This document shows positions 34,938-42,834 of a DNA stretch of 64,000 nucleotides, one piece after another. The position numbers and the translations under genes were made by a program. The notes under the pieces are model-generated. The model saw only the letters and a program-made list of their open reading frames with translations. It had not been told where the DNA came from and searched no databases. The first letter of the stretch is position 1. The number at the start of each line of letters is the position of its first letter. Source of the DNA: UBA830 sp038146925 (lineage in GTDB: Bacteria; Pseudomonadota; Alphaproteobacteria; MPNO01; UBA830); contig JAYQSP010000011.1 of NCBI GenBank assembly GCA_038146925.1, positions 930,001-994,000 on the forward strand, in the 5' to 3' direction.

Positions 34938-35339
34938 ATGAAAGCATTGACGCGATACACGCCCTATCTGGACAAATTTGCCGTATCAACGTCGGCGATC
35001 TGCGCCATCCATTGTCTCTGTCTGCCCTTTCTGCTGGTGGTCTTTCCCGCCTTGGGCGCAAGCATATTCGGACAAGAGTTCTTTCACGTTCTGCTGCTCT
35101 GGCTGGTGATCCCGCTCAGTGCCGTGGCGCTGACGATGGGGTGCCAAAAACACAAAAGTTGGGTGGTCGCATTATTGGGACTCGCTGGGTTGAGCGTTTT
35201 GGTTGCTGCGGCACTGCTGGGCCACGAAGGACTGGGAGAGGGGGGAGAGCGCGCCGCCACCCTCGTCGGGGCGGTCCTGATCGCATCCGGACACCTTCGC
35301 AACTATATCCTCTGTCGTCGCGTCGATTGCGCAAACTAG
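34938..35339 (+). CDS. MerC-domain integral membrane protein
   Basis: This 133-residue protein resembles MerC-domain transporters. It has four hydrophobic helices (about residues 13-35, 45-65, 70-90 and 105-125) and a cysteine pair in the first helix region (CAIHCLCLPFLLV), the metal-binding feature of MerC. In zinc regulons such proteins are thought to move metal ions (inference). A C-terminal CRRVDC adds cysteines. The upstream Zur-like site supports zinc rather than mercury physiology; no other mer gene is nearby. Confidence 0.75.
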   Translation: MKALTRYTPYLDKFAVSTSAICAIHCLCLPFLLVVFPALGASIFGQEFFHVLLLWLVIPLSAVALTMGCQKHKSWVVALLGLAGLSVLVAAALLGHEGLGEGGERAATLVGAVLIASGHLRNYILCRRVDCAN

Positions 35340-35391
35340 GCGGGGTGTTGTTGCGGCAAGTCCATCGGAGGAAGGGCTTGATCCCGCGGCG

Positions 35392-35880
35392 CTATTCCGG
35401 CGTCCGCTCCGCCAGGATGTCGATGTAAAACCGGAGTGCCAGCTCGCCGCGGTGATTAAATGCCTCGTTCCGGCTGCGGATGATGCCCCACTTGTCGCGG
35501 ATCACCTTGTCCGGCTTGGCGACGATCTCGTGCGAAAAGGTGAGGGTGTGGCCCGATTTCACCGGCACGAACTGTTCCAGGTCCTCGATCCGCACGCCGG
35601 CGCCGTTACGCCGGCCGTCCTCGACGCCGAGCGCGTAGCGTTCCATGTAATCCACCATCTGGCGCATCCAGACGGCGCAGATATGCCATTTCGACGCCAC
35701 CAGGCCCCGATAACGGGTGTCGAGGGCCGCTTCGGGATCCGTATGATAGATCTGCGGCGTGTACAGTTCTCCGAACTCGATGATTTCCTGCTCGCTGAAG
35801 GTATAGCTGCCGAAGACGTGAAATTCGCCGACCGGGATGTCCTCGAACCAGCGGGATCGCAGAAAGGACGTCTCAGACAT
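35392..35880 (-). CDS. MaoC-like dehydratase (hotdog fold)
   Basis: This 162-residue protein is a MaoC-like (R)-enoyl-CoA hydratase-family member. It has SEQEIIEFGELYTPQIYHTDP, in which the hydratase motif (Asp/His) lies, and a Gly-containing VASKWHICAVWMRQMVDY. I chose the ATG at 35880 because it overlaps the stop of the upstream MaoC gene by 8 nt, which suggests coupling. Paired short MaoC proteins often work as a heterodimer, and that is likely here. Confidence 0.8.
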   Translation of the reverse strand: MSETSFLRSRWFEDIPVGEFHVFGSYTFSEQEIIEFGELYTPQIYHTDPEAALDTRYRGLVASKWHICAVWMRQMVDYMERYALGVEDGRRNGAGVRIEDLEQFVPVKSGHTLTFSHEIVAKPDKVIRDKWGIIRSRNEAFNHRGELALRFYIDILAERTPE

Positions 35881-36343
35881 GCGCGGCGTCCCTCTTTTCA
35901 ACCATCAGATAGGCCGACAGCGCCATCACCCGCTTTTCGTTCTGGTTATGCACTTCGATGTCGAACCCGATCAGGCCGCAATCGGCATCGCCGTCCGCTT
36001 CCGTCTTGTCGGCGATGGTGGCGGTAGCGGAGATCGTGTCGCCCTCGAACACCGGCCGGTACCATTCCAGCCAGGGGACTTTCCTGCTGCCCACCAGCGC
36101 GATGTTTTCCTTGATCAGCTCCTCGCTGATCAGTTTCATCATCATGGCGGATACGTGCCAGCCGCTGGCGCACAGTCCGCCGAAAAGGGATGCTTCCGCG
36201 GCGTCGCGGTCGAGGTGATAGGGCTGGGGGTCGAATTTTTCCGCAAAACCCCGAATGCCGGGCGCGTCGATATCCAGCAGGCCGGTTTTCAGCACCCGGC
36301 CGGTATCTATGTCTTCCCAATACAGTGTCGCAGGCGCTTTCAT
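35873..36343 (-). CDS. MaoC-like dehydratase (hotdog fold), partner gene
   Basis: This 156-residue protein is a second MaoC-like hotdog protein. Segments are GIRGFAEKFDPQPYHLDRDA, with the catalytic Asp/His region, and LCASGWHVSAMMMKLI. It overlaps the next MaoC-like gene by 8 nt. The pair probably forms a heterodimeric enoyl-CoA hydratase in an acyl-CoA degradation route. Confidence 0.8.
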   Translation of the reverse strand: MKAPATLYWEDIDTGRVLKTGLLDIDAPGIRGFAEKFDPQPYHLDRDAAEASLFGGLCASGWHVSAMMMKLISEELIKENIALVGSRKVPWLEWYRPVFEGDTISATATIADKTEADGDADCGLIGFDIEVHNQNEKRVMALSAYLMVEKRDAAHV

Positions 36344-36449
36344 TGTGGCCCCGGTCTGGTTTCTGCGTTGCGATATCGCGACGCGGGTGGGTGTTAAACA
36401 AAACCGCGCGCAAATTGCAACCGGTCAGGCTTTCCGGCCGCTTCGCCCG

Positions 36450-37205
36450 CTAGACGGCTTTGAGTACGAAAAGCTTCGAGGAAATCACGGTGTTCGAATT
36501 CAGCAATTCCATGATTTCGGGATGTGCGCGAACGATGTCCTGAATTTCTGTTTCGAAATCGACGTAGCGTCGCGCCAGTCGGGACCTTTCCGCATCGCTC
36601 AGACAATCGAATTTGTTGACGTCCCGAAAAAATCCCTTGTTCGCCGCCTGGTGGAAATTGAACTCTTCCACGACGGTGAAGCCGCTGTTTTCGATCAGGC
36701 CAAGCGCCTCATCCTGCGAAACCGGCGATTGATACCAGCGTTCGATCCCGAATTTCGCCAGGATGGGTCCGAACAGGTTTTTCAGCCGGTCGTTGCCGTC
36801 GAGAAAATGCCCGTTGTCGTAGTTCAGATAAAATATCCCGCCGGGAGACAGGCAGGCGCTAGCGTACCGCGTGAACTTGTCCCGGCGATAGACGTGCTCC
36901 AGCACCGACATGCTCGTCACAATATCGGCGGAAGCCGGTTCCAGATCATAGGCGGTGCCACTATGGAATTCCCACATCGGGAAAGACTTCCGTGCCTGTG
37001 TCACAAGTCCGGCAGCCGGTTCGATCCCCAGCAGGTTGACCGCGTCCGCCCGTGGTTACAGCCAGGACCATTATCGGCCATTACCGCAGCCGAGGTCCAC
37101 GATGGTCAGCTCACCCTAGCCCAGGCGACCTGCAATCCTGTAGCGAATGAAAAGTTTCGCGCCGTTGCCGAGATTCACCCGCGGTGCGTTAGGTTCGAGG
37201 CTCAT
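36450..37205 (-). pseudogene. Class I SAM-dependent methyltransferase pseudogene with three in-frame stops
   Basis: From ATG 37205 one frame of 252 codons covers a complete methyltransferase, but codons 30 (TAG), 45 (TAA) and 50 (TAA) are stops. Motif I is still visible as GELTIVDLGCGNGR, just before the first TAA, followed by AVNLLGIEPAAG, ADIVTSMSVLEHVYRRDKF and a C-terminal helical region. The reading frame from 37004 alone lacks motif I and so cannot bind SAM. The gene is probably dead. Confidence 0.75.
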
Positions 37206-37526
37206 CTGATGCTGTTTTTCTGTTCCTGTCGGTGTACGTCACCCCGTCTCGCAGTATCGTCTCCGCCTGTTGCGTTTGTCATGGGGTATTTGCACAAACT
37301 TCGCGCCTGCAGCGGGCAACCTGGAATCCATGTCCAGCCCACAACTCGCATCATCCGTATAGGCTGTCGCGTCCTTGTTCGAGGCCGCCGTCTCCGGCGT
37401 TGCGATTTATTTTGACGACCGGCGACGGGAGCCGGAGGACGAAAGGATCGGGAAGCAACTGACGCGCCCATAGACTCAGGCCGAGCCTTCGTGTGAAAAT
37501 TTCGGCAGATAGCCGAGGAAAGTCCG

Positions 37527-37658
37527 ATGTATCCTAAAAACTGCTGGTACGTGGCGGCACATGCCCATGAAATCATGGAAGAACTCTTCGCCCGGACGAT
37601 CCTGAACCAGGCGGTCATCCTGTGGCGCGGCGCCGACGGCAAATTCGCGGCGGAGTGA
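37527..37658 (+). pseudogene. N-terminal stub of a Rieske ring-hydroxylating oxygenase
   Basis: The 43-codon frame starts MYPKNCWYVAAHAHEI and ends RGADGKFAAE before TGA. This matches the start of vanillate O-demethylase-like Rieske oxygenases (MYPKNxWYVA...), just before the part that would carry the CxH...CxxH iron-sulfur ligands. The next gene starts 44 nt later, so the rest of the oxygenase has been deleted. The 320 bases before it (37206-37526) hold no recognisable gene. Confidence 0.65.
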
Positions 37659-37702
37659 GACTGGCCTTTTCCTGTCTTTTCGATTGACGAGGTAATACGA
37701 CG

Positions 37703-38859
37703 ATGACGAATCTTCCGGTAACCATGGCGTGCGGGCCGTACGACCGATTGCAGGCACTGAAGGACGGAACGGTCAGGCCGGAAGGAATCGATCTGCGCTA
37801 TGTCGAAATCCAGTCGCCGCCCGAAATCTTCGCGCGGATGCTGAAGACCCATTCCTTCGACGTGGCGGAGATGTCCAGCGCACATTACTTCACAATGAAG
37901 TCGCGCGGCGATTTTCCCTATATTGCGCTGCCCGTGTTTCCGTCGCGTCTGTTTCGCCACGGCTTCATCTTCATCAACAGTCGCCGCCCGAAATCTTCGC
38001 GCGGATGCTGAAGACCCATTCCTTCGACGTGGCGGAGATGTCCAGCGCGCATTACTTCACAATGAAGTCGCGCGGCGATTTTCCCTATATTGCGCTGCCC
38101 GTGTTTCCGTCGCGTCTGTTTCGCCACGGCTTCATCTTCATCAACCGCCATTCGGGAATTGAGAAGCCGACCGATCTTGCGGGAAAACGCATCGCGGTTC
38201 AGGAATACCGGCAGTCGGCGGGGGTGTGGATTCGCGGTATTCTGAAATCCGAATACGGCGTCGATTTCTCGGGTGTGACCTGGCTGGAAGGCGGCGTCGA
38301 TACGCCGCGCCGGTTCGACGAGACCATGGATCTGCGTCCGGCAGGCGATCTGAACCTCGAGCTGATAGGCCCGGAGAAATCGATCAGCGATGTCCTGGCG
38401 TCGGGCGAGGTGGACGCCTATTTCGGCGCCCGCGCGCCGCAGGCGTTCTTCGAATCGGATGACGTGGTGCGGCTTTTTCCGAATTACCGTGCCGAGGAAC
38501 GCGCCTATTTCGAGCGCACCGGCATCTATCCCATCATGCACACCATGATCGTGACCGAGGAGTTCCACCAAACGCACCCCTGGGCGGCGGAAGCGCTGTT
38601 CAAGGCGCTGTCGGAGTCCAAGAAATGGGCGCTGGAACAGATGCGGTTTTCAGGCGCGCAGCGCTACATGCTGCCTTGGCTGTTCGACGACATCGACGAG
38701 ATGGACGAGCTGTTTGGCGGCGATCCGTGCCCGTACGGGGTCGAGCCCAACCGCAAGACGCTGGAAACCGCCATAGACTACCTGGTCGATCAGGGTTTCA
38801 TGGATGCGCCGATGGCGGTGGACGAGCTGTTCACGCCGATCGTCGGCTGGACGGAATAG
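37703..38859 (+). pseudogene. 4,5-dihydroxyphthalate decarboxylase-like protein, paralog C, broken by tandem duplication
   Basis: The gene begins at ATG 37703 (MTNLPVTMACGPYDRLQALK) and would encode about 329 residues, but a 167-bp direct duplication (not a multiple of three) shifts the frame, giving a stop at 38011. The second copy restores the family frame (RHSGIEKPTDLAGKRIAVQE, IYPIMHTM), which runs to 38859. Removing one repeat gives a full-length homolog of the proteins at 262-1236 and 14532-15527. As written, no intact product is made. The GTG-started YciI-like gene follows 14 nt later. Confidence 0.8.
37811..38145 (+). repeat. Direct tandem duplication, 167-bp unit, one mismatch
   Basis: Unit 1 (37811-37977) and unit 2 (37978-38144) are identical except for one A/G difference (GCACATTAC versus GCGCATTAC). 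The duplication lies wholly inside the paralog C gene and is 55 codons plus two bases long, so it causes a frameshift. The near identity indicates a recent event or an assembly artefact. Confidence 0.93.
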
Positions 38860-38873
38860 TCGGGGAGCGACAG

Positions 38874-39185
38874 GTGCGATACGCCCTTATCCGGCGCGAC
38901 CGGCCGGGCCGGGAAGAACAGCGGGCCCGCCTTCAGCCCGCGCATGCCGCCTATCAGGAACCATTCCTGAAGCTGATGGTCTATGGCGGCGGGCTGGTGA
39001 AGGAAGGGACGGACACGTCCGGCGACGTCGATATCCGCGACGTCACCGGAAACGTCATCGTATTCGAAGCCGACCGCGAAACGGTGGAGGATTTCCACCG
39101 CAACGATCCCTACACGCTGGAAGACATGTTCGAATTCGCGATTATCGAACCGATCTGGCAGCGGATACCCGACCCGTCCGGTTAA
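38874..39185 (+). CDS. YciI-like protein
   Basis: This 103-residue protein belongs to the YCII-related (dimeric alpha-beta barrel) family. It has YALIRRDRPGREEQRARLQP, then GGGLVKEG, VFEADRETVEDFHRNDPY and a C-terminal IIEPIWQRIPDP; the Asp/His pair in FHRNDPY is the family's usual active-site feature. It starts with GTG at 38874 after GGGAG. Such proteins often accompany catabolic lyases, and it follows the broken paralog C gene by 14 nt. Confidence 0.75.
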   Translation: MRYALIRRDRPGREEQRARLQPAHAAYQEPFLKLMVYGGGLVKEGTDTSGDVDIRDVTGNVIVFEADRETVEDFHRNDPYTLEDMFEFAIIEPIWQRIPDPSG

Positions 39186-39196
39186 TTCGAACGGGC

Positions 39197-40450
39197 CTAC
39201 GCGGGCGCCGGTTCGGGCAGTTTCGGCGCCGGTTTGTCGTTGGCGAACATCTGCGCGACGCCGGCGGCGAGACCGATCAGCACGGCGATCTGCCAGGCGC
39301 GGTCGTAGGAGCCGAACGAATCCACGATCAGTCCGGCGCCCCAGACGCCGATGAACGATCCGACCTGGTGAAAGAAGAAGGCGATTCCGGTCAGGGTGGC
39401 GACGTATTTCAGTCCGAATATCTGGGTGATGAACCCGGTGACCACGGGCGCGATGCCGAGCCACAATATCCCCATGACGGCGGCGAAGACGAGCGTCGTT
39501 GCTGGGGTGGCGGGCACCAGGAAGTAGATCACGATAAACGCCGAGCGCAGCACGTACACCCAGCCGAGCACGATGTTCTTCGGGTATTTTCCGCCGAGCC
39601 AGCCCAACAGGTAACAGCCGATGGCATTGAACGCGCCGATGGTTCCCAGCGCCGCCGCGCCGAGCCAGGGGGCGAGCCCGCACAGCGCGATATAGTTCGG
39701 CAGGTGCATGGCGATGAAGATCAGCTGCAGTCCGCAGACGAAGAACGCCACCGCCGTGATCACATAGCCGCTATGGCGCGACGCGTCGATCAGGGCCTGC
39801 TTCAGGGACAGATCGGCATCCGGTGCGGTGGAAGTACGGTTGATCTCGGCGGCGGCCTTGTCACCCGACCCAACGAAATACGCCGCCGGCAGCATCACGA
39901 CGCAGAGGCCGATGAAGGCGACCATGGCAATCAGCCAGCCCTGGCTTGAAATCAGACCCTCCGCCAGTGGCGCGGCGATGAACGAACCGACCGAGCCCAT
40001 GGCCGATATAATGCCGAGAACGAACGTTCGCTTTGTGACCGAGACGGCCCTTGCCGACGCCGCCATGGCGAGCATCAGGGCAGTACAGGACATCGCTATT
40101 CCGACCATGACGCCGAGCCCGATTATCAGCATGACGGTTCCGGTTGCCGCCATAGTGACGCCGATGCCCGCCGCGTAGAGCAGGGTCCCCGCTATGGCGA
40201 CGAGCCGGCTGCCGAATTTGTCGGCATAGGCGCCCACAATAGGCTGGGTCGCCCCCCACACCAGATTCTGGATGGCGATAGCAAGCATGAAATCGGCCAC
40301 CGACACGCCGAGATCCTGCGTGATCGGGACGGAAAAAAGTCCCCAGCTCTGGCGCATGCCCATGCTCATGGTGAGCATGACGCTCGACCCTACCAGGACG
40401 GCGATGGTCTGTTGGCGGGTATACCCGGGTTGCTGGATGGATTCGGTCAT
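39197..40450 (-). CDS. Major facilitator superfamily transporter (oxalate/formate antiporter-like)
   Basis: This 417-residue inner-membrane protein has about 12 hydrophobic helices. The N-terminal MGMRQSWGLFSVPITQDLGV and the loop ADKFGSRLVAIAG between helices 2 and 3 fit the OxlT/monocarboxylate-type MFS group. Its position beside the decarboxylase-like gene suggests carboxylate uptake or export (inference). A terminator-like hairpin lies upstream at 40581-40601, separating it from the small gene at 40630. Confidence 0.83.
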   Translation of the reverse strand: MTESIQQPGYTRQQTIAVLVGSSVMLTMSMGMRQSWGLFSVPITQDLGVSVADFMLAIAIQNLVWGATQPIVGAYADKFGSRLVAIAGTLLYAAGIGVTMAATGTVMLIIGLGVMVGIAMSCTALMLAMAASARAVSVTKRTFVLGIISAMGSVGSFIAAPLAEGLISSQGWLIAMVAFIGLCVVMLPAAYFVGSGDKAAAEINRTSTAPDADLSLKQALIDASRHSGYVITAVAFFVCGLQLIFIAMHLPNYIALCGLAPWLGAAALGTIGAFNAIGCYLLGWLGGKYPKNIVLGWVYVLRSAFIVIYFLVPATPATTLVFAAVMGILWLGIAPVVTGFITQIFGLKYVATLTGIAFFFHQVGSFIGVWGAGLIVDSFGSYDRAWQIAVLIGLAAGVAQMFANDKPAPKLPEPAPA

Positions 40451-40580
40451 GAAGGATGCTTTCCCGTTCGGCCCCGACGAGGAAGCCCATTTGGCCGGAT
40501 ATTAACCGGGGATAGCCGTAATCGCCATCTTGCAGCCGCATTTCAGTTTTTCGCGAACCGGACAAATGGCGCATAAAAAA

Positions 40581-40601
40581 ACGCTCCGAAAACCGGAGCG
40601 T
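40581..40601 (-). terminator. Rho-independent terminator, possibly bidirectional
   Basis: ACGCTCCG and CGGAGCGT form an 8-bp stem around AAAAC. On the plus strand it is followed by TTTTCTTT, and on the minus strand by TTTTTT. It fits the end of the minus-strand small gene at 40630-40845. Confidence 0.85.
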
Positions 40602-40629
40602 TTTTCTTTCAGTGGAATCCGGGAGCGGA

Positions 40630-40845
40630 TCAGAGCCGGGCCGCCTGATTGGCCTGCTGCGCGAAGCTGAACAGGTCGTTTACGCTGCGAAAAGCCTGGT
40701 GGACGCGACGGCCGAAACCTTCGCAATATCCGGCGAGGTACTTGGCGCGGGCGATTTCCGCGGCCTGGGTGACCTGACGGGTCGACAAGCGCAGACCGGC
40801 GATATCGTCAGCGTGAAGGTCGTTGATCTCGTTGCGGGACGTCAT
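40630..40845 (-). CDS. Small 71-residue protein, unknown function
   Basis: This protein starts MTSRNEINDLHADDIAGLRL and ends with an alanine-rich helix (NDLFSFAQQANQAARL). I recognise no named family. The ATG at 40845 has GGAGA with 8 nt spacing, while an upstream ATG at 40860 lacks a ribosome site. A strong terminator follows 29 nt after its stop, so it is probably a monocistronic gene. The composition suggests a soluble helical protein. Confidence 0.6.
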   Translation of the reverse strand: MTSRNEINDLHADDIAGLRLSTRQVTQAAEIARAKYLAGYCEGFGRRVHQAFRSVNDLFSFAQQANQAARL

Positions 40846-40992
40846 TGTTCGGGTCTCCATGAATGTTGTCGGCGGCATTTAGCCTCCCGTTCATGGACAA
40901 CCGATTAAGAATACACGGCATTTTAGGAAATCCGGCACGCCGACGCTGGGCGCCGGCTGCGCAGACAGGCCGAAAAACCCGGAAAACCGGGC

Positions 40993-42834
40993 TTAACTTT
41001 CCATCTCCCTTTCACCCATAAGGCGAAAAGTCCGAATACCCAGCGCGTCGTGGAAGTATCTCAGATAGGGAGGGTGCTCCGTATCCGGCGCGGTCTTTTT
41101 GATTGTCTCCCGGCAGATATCCGTTTTCGCCGCATCGACGGCCAGCGGGTTTCCGCTCAGAACCACCCCGTATACATCCCGCGCGTAATCGGCCGTGAAC
41201 CGTTCCTCGCGGACGTCTTCCAGCACGTCTTCCGGCGCTCGTTCTAGCGGATCGCCGTGTCCGCCGCCGCCGCCCGAGATATGCAGGAAGGTCTCGCCTC
41301 GTTTGAAGATCACCGGTTCCATCGGCATCACGGGGATGGCGTCCTGTTCCGGCGTGCCGGAGTTTCGAAGGTTCCATGACGGCGTGCCGGCCCTGCCGCT
41401 CTCGAGCCCGTAAGGCAGATAGCGTCGCCGATCGGATCGCATGACCATCTGGGTTTCGTCGCTGAGGAAACGGTACTCGCGCTGATAGGCGTTCGACCCA
41501 CGGTACTTGCCCGGCCCGCCGGAATTTTCGACCATGCCGTATCGGGTGATCTCCAGCGGGAACAACGCTTCCACCATTTCGACCGGCTGATTGGTCAGGT
41601 TGCCGCCCGGGTTGGGGATGCCGAACGCACCGTCACGGTCGTGCATGGCTCCCCAGCAGCCGGCCCAGGCCTCGGTGCAAACAAACCGGTCGTCGCCGTC
41701 GTAGCCGCTGAACGATGGAAATGTCACGCCGCCTTCGCCTGCCGCCGGGACACGGTCGGGCACGATCTGGGCGAAGCAGCCGAGCAGCAGGTCAAGTGAC
41801 CGCCAGCCGACAATGGCGCGTGCCGCACAGGCAGCCGGCGGCAGGGGATTCACGATAGTGCCTTCCGGCACGATGATGTTGAGCGGCCGGATAAACCCTT
41901 CGAAGTTTGGTATCTCCTCTTCCGCCAGGCATTTTACGATCAGGTGGCAGGCTGATTTCACGAACGGAACAGGGCAGTTGATGGCGGCATCGACCTGCGG
42001 TGCGGATCCGGTCCAGTCCAGGGTCATGTCGCCGCCGTCGATGGTGATGGTGACCTTCAGCGGAATGGGCTCCGGTTCTTCGCCCAGCCCGTCGATATAG
42101 TCGGTGAAGGACCATGTGCCGTCGGGGAGGGCGGAGATTTCCGCCCGCATGATGCGTTCGGCATGATCGTGCAGCTCCTCGACGATCTGCCGGTACGTGC
42201 CGCTGCCGTATCGTTCGATAAGATCGGTCATCGCGGCATCGGCTGTGCGGCAGGCAGCAACCTGCGCCCGCATGTCACCGGCCAGCTTGTCCGGGATGCG
42301 GGTGTTCTTTTCCATCAGCTTGAAGAACGTCTCGTTGCGCTCGCCTTTGTGATACAGCCGGATGGGCGGAATGCGCAGTCCTTCCTGGAATATTTCGCGG
42401 GCGTAGACGGCGGCGGAGCCTGGCGCGATGCCGCCCATATCGATCTGGTGCACCAGCGACGCAGCATAGCCTTCCAGCTCGCCGGCGACGAAGACGGGTT
42501 TGACGATATAGACGTCCGGCAGGTGCTGGCCGCCGCCGGCATATGGATCGTTCCAGATGAACATGTCGCCGGGATGCATGTCGTCGCCGTAATCCCGGAT
42601 TAACGCCGCCATCGCATCGGGGAAAGACCCCAGATGCAATGCCATGGTCATGCCGTGGGCAACGATCCGGCCTTCGCGGTCGCAGACCCCGGTCGAATAG
42701 TCCATGGAATCGCGGACGATGGTGGAATAGGCGGTGCGCATGATGACCAGCGCCATTTCGTCGGCAATGGCGCCCAGCGCATTCTGGACGACTTCCATCG
42801 TAATCGGGTCGACGTTCGATGGCTGGGCGGTCAT
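40993..42834 (-). CDS. Hydantoinase B / oxoprolinase B-type subunit
   Basis: This 613-residue protein is a HyuB-family subunit of ATP-dependent hydantoinases, 5-oxoprolinases and acetone-type carboxylases. Typical segments are the N-terminal DPITMEVVQNALGAIADEMA, GMTMALHLGSFPDAM, DMFIWNDPYAGGGQHLPD and the C-terminal HISGGGGGHGDPLERAP. The start ATG (42834) overlaps the HyuA stop as ATGA. With HyuA it would open a cyclic amide or carboxylate-activated substrate using ATP. Confidence 0.9.
   Translation of the reverse strand: MTAQPSNVDPITMEVVQNALGAIADEMALVIMRTAYSTIVRDSMDYSTGVCDREGRIVAHGMTMALHLGSFPDAMAALIRDYGDDMHPGDMFIWNDPYAGGGQHLPDVYIVKPVFVAGELEGYAASLVHQIDMGGIAPGSAAVYAREIFQEGLRIPPIRLYHKGERNETFFKLMEKNTRIPDKLAGDMRAQVAACRTADAAMTDLIERYGSGTYRQIVEELHDHAERIMRAEISALPDGTWSFTDYIDGLGEEPEPIPLKVTITIDGGDMTLDWTGSAPQVDAAINCPVPFVKSACHLIVKCLAEEEIPNFEGFIRPLNIIVPEGTIVNPLPPAACAARAIVGWRSLDLLLGCFAQIVPDRVPAAGEGGVTFPSFSGYDGDDRFVCTEAWAGCWGAMHDRDGAFGIPNPGGNLTNQPVEMVEALFPLEITRYGMVENSGGPGKYRGSNAYQREYRFLSDETQMVMRSDRRRYLPYGLESGRAGTPSWNLRNSGTPEQDAIPVMPMEPVIFKRGETFLHISGGGGGHGDPLERAPEDVLEDVREERFTADYARDVYGVVLSGNPLAVDAAKTDICRETIKKTAPDTEHPPYLRYFHDALGIRTFRLMGEREMES

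Noticed and set aside
34938..35339. Mercury-resistance operon
   Set aside because: The MerC-domain gene stands alone, without merR, merA, merT or merP, and has a Zur-like operator, so a zinc role is preferred.
38804..39949. 381-codon open frame on the plus strand
   Set aside because: Antisense to the MFS transporter over most of its length; composition is biased and no motif is seen.
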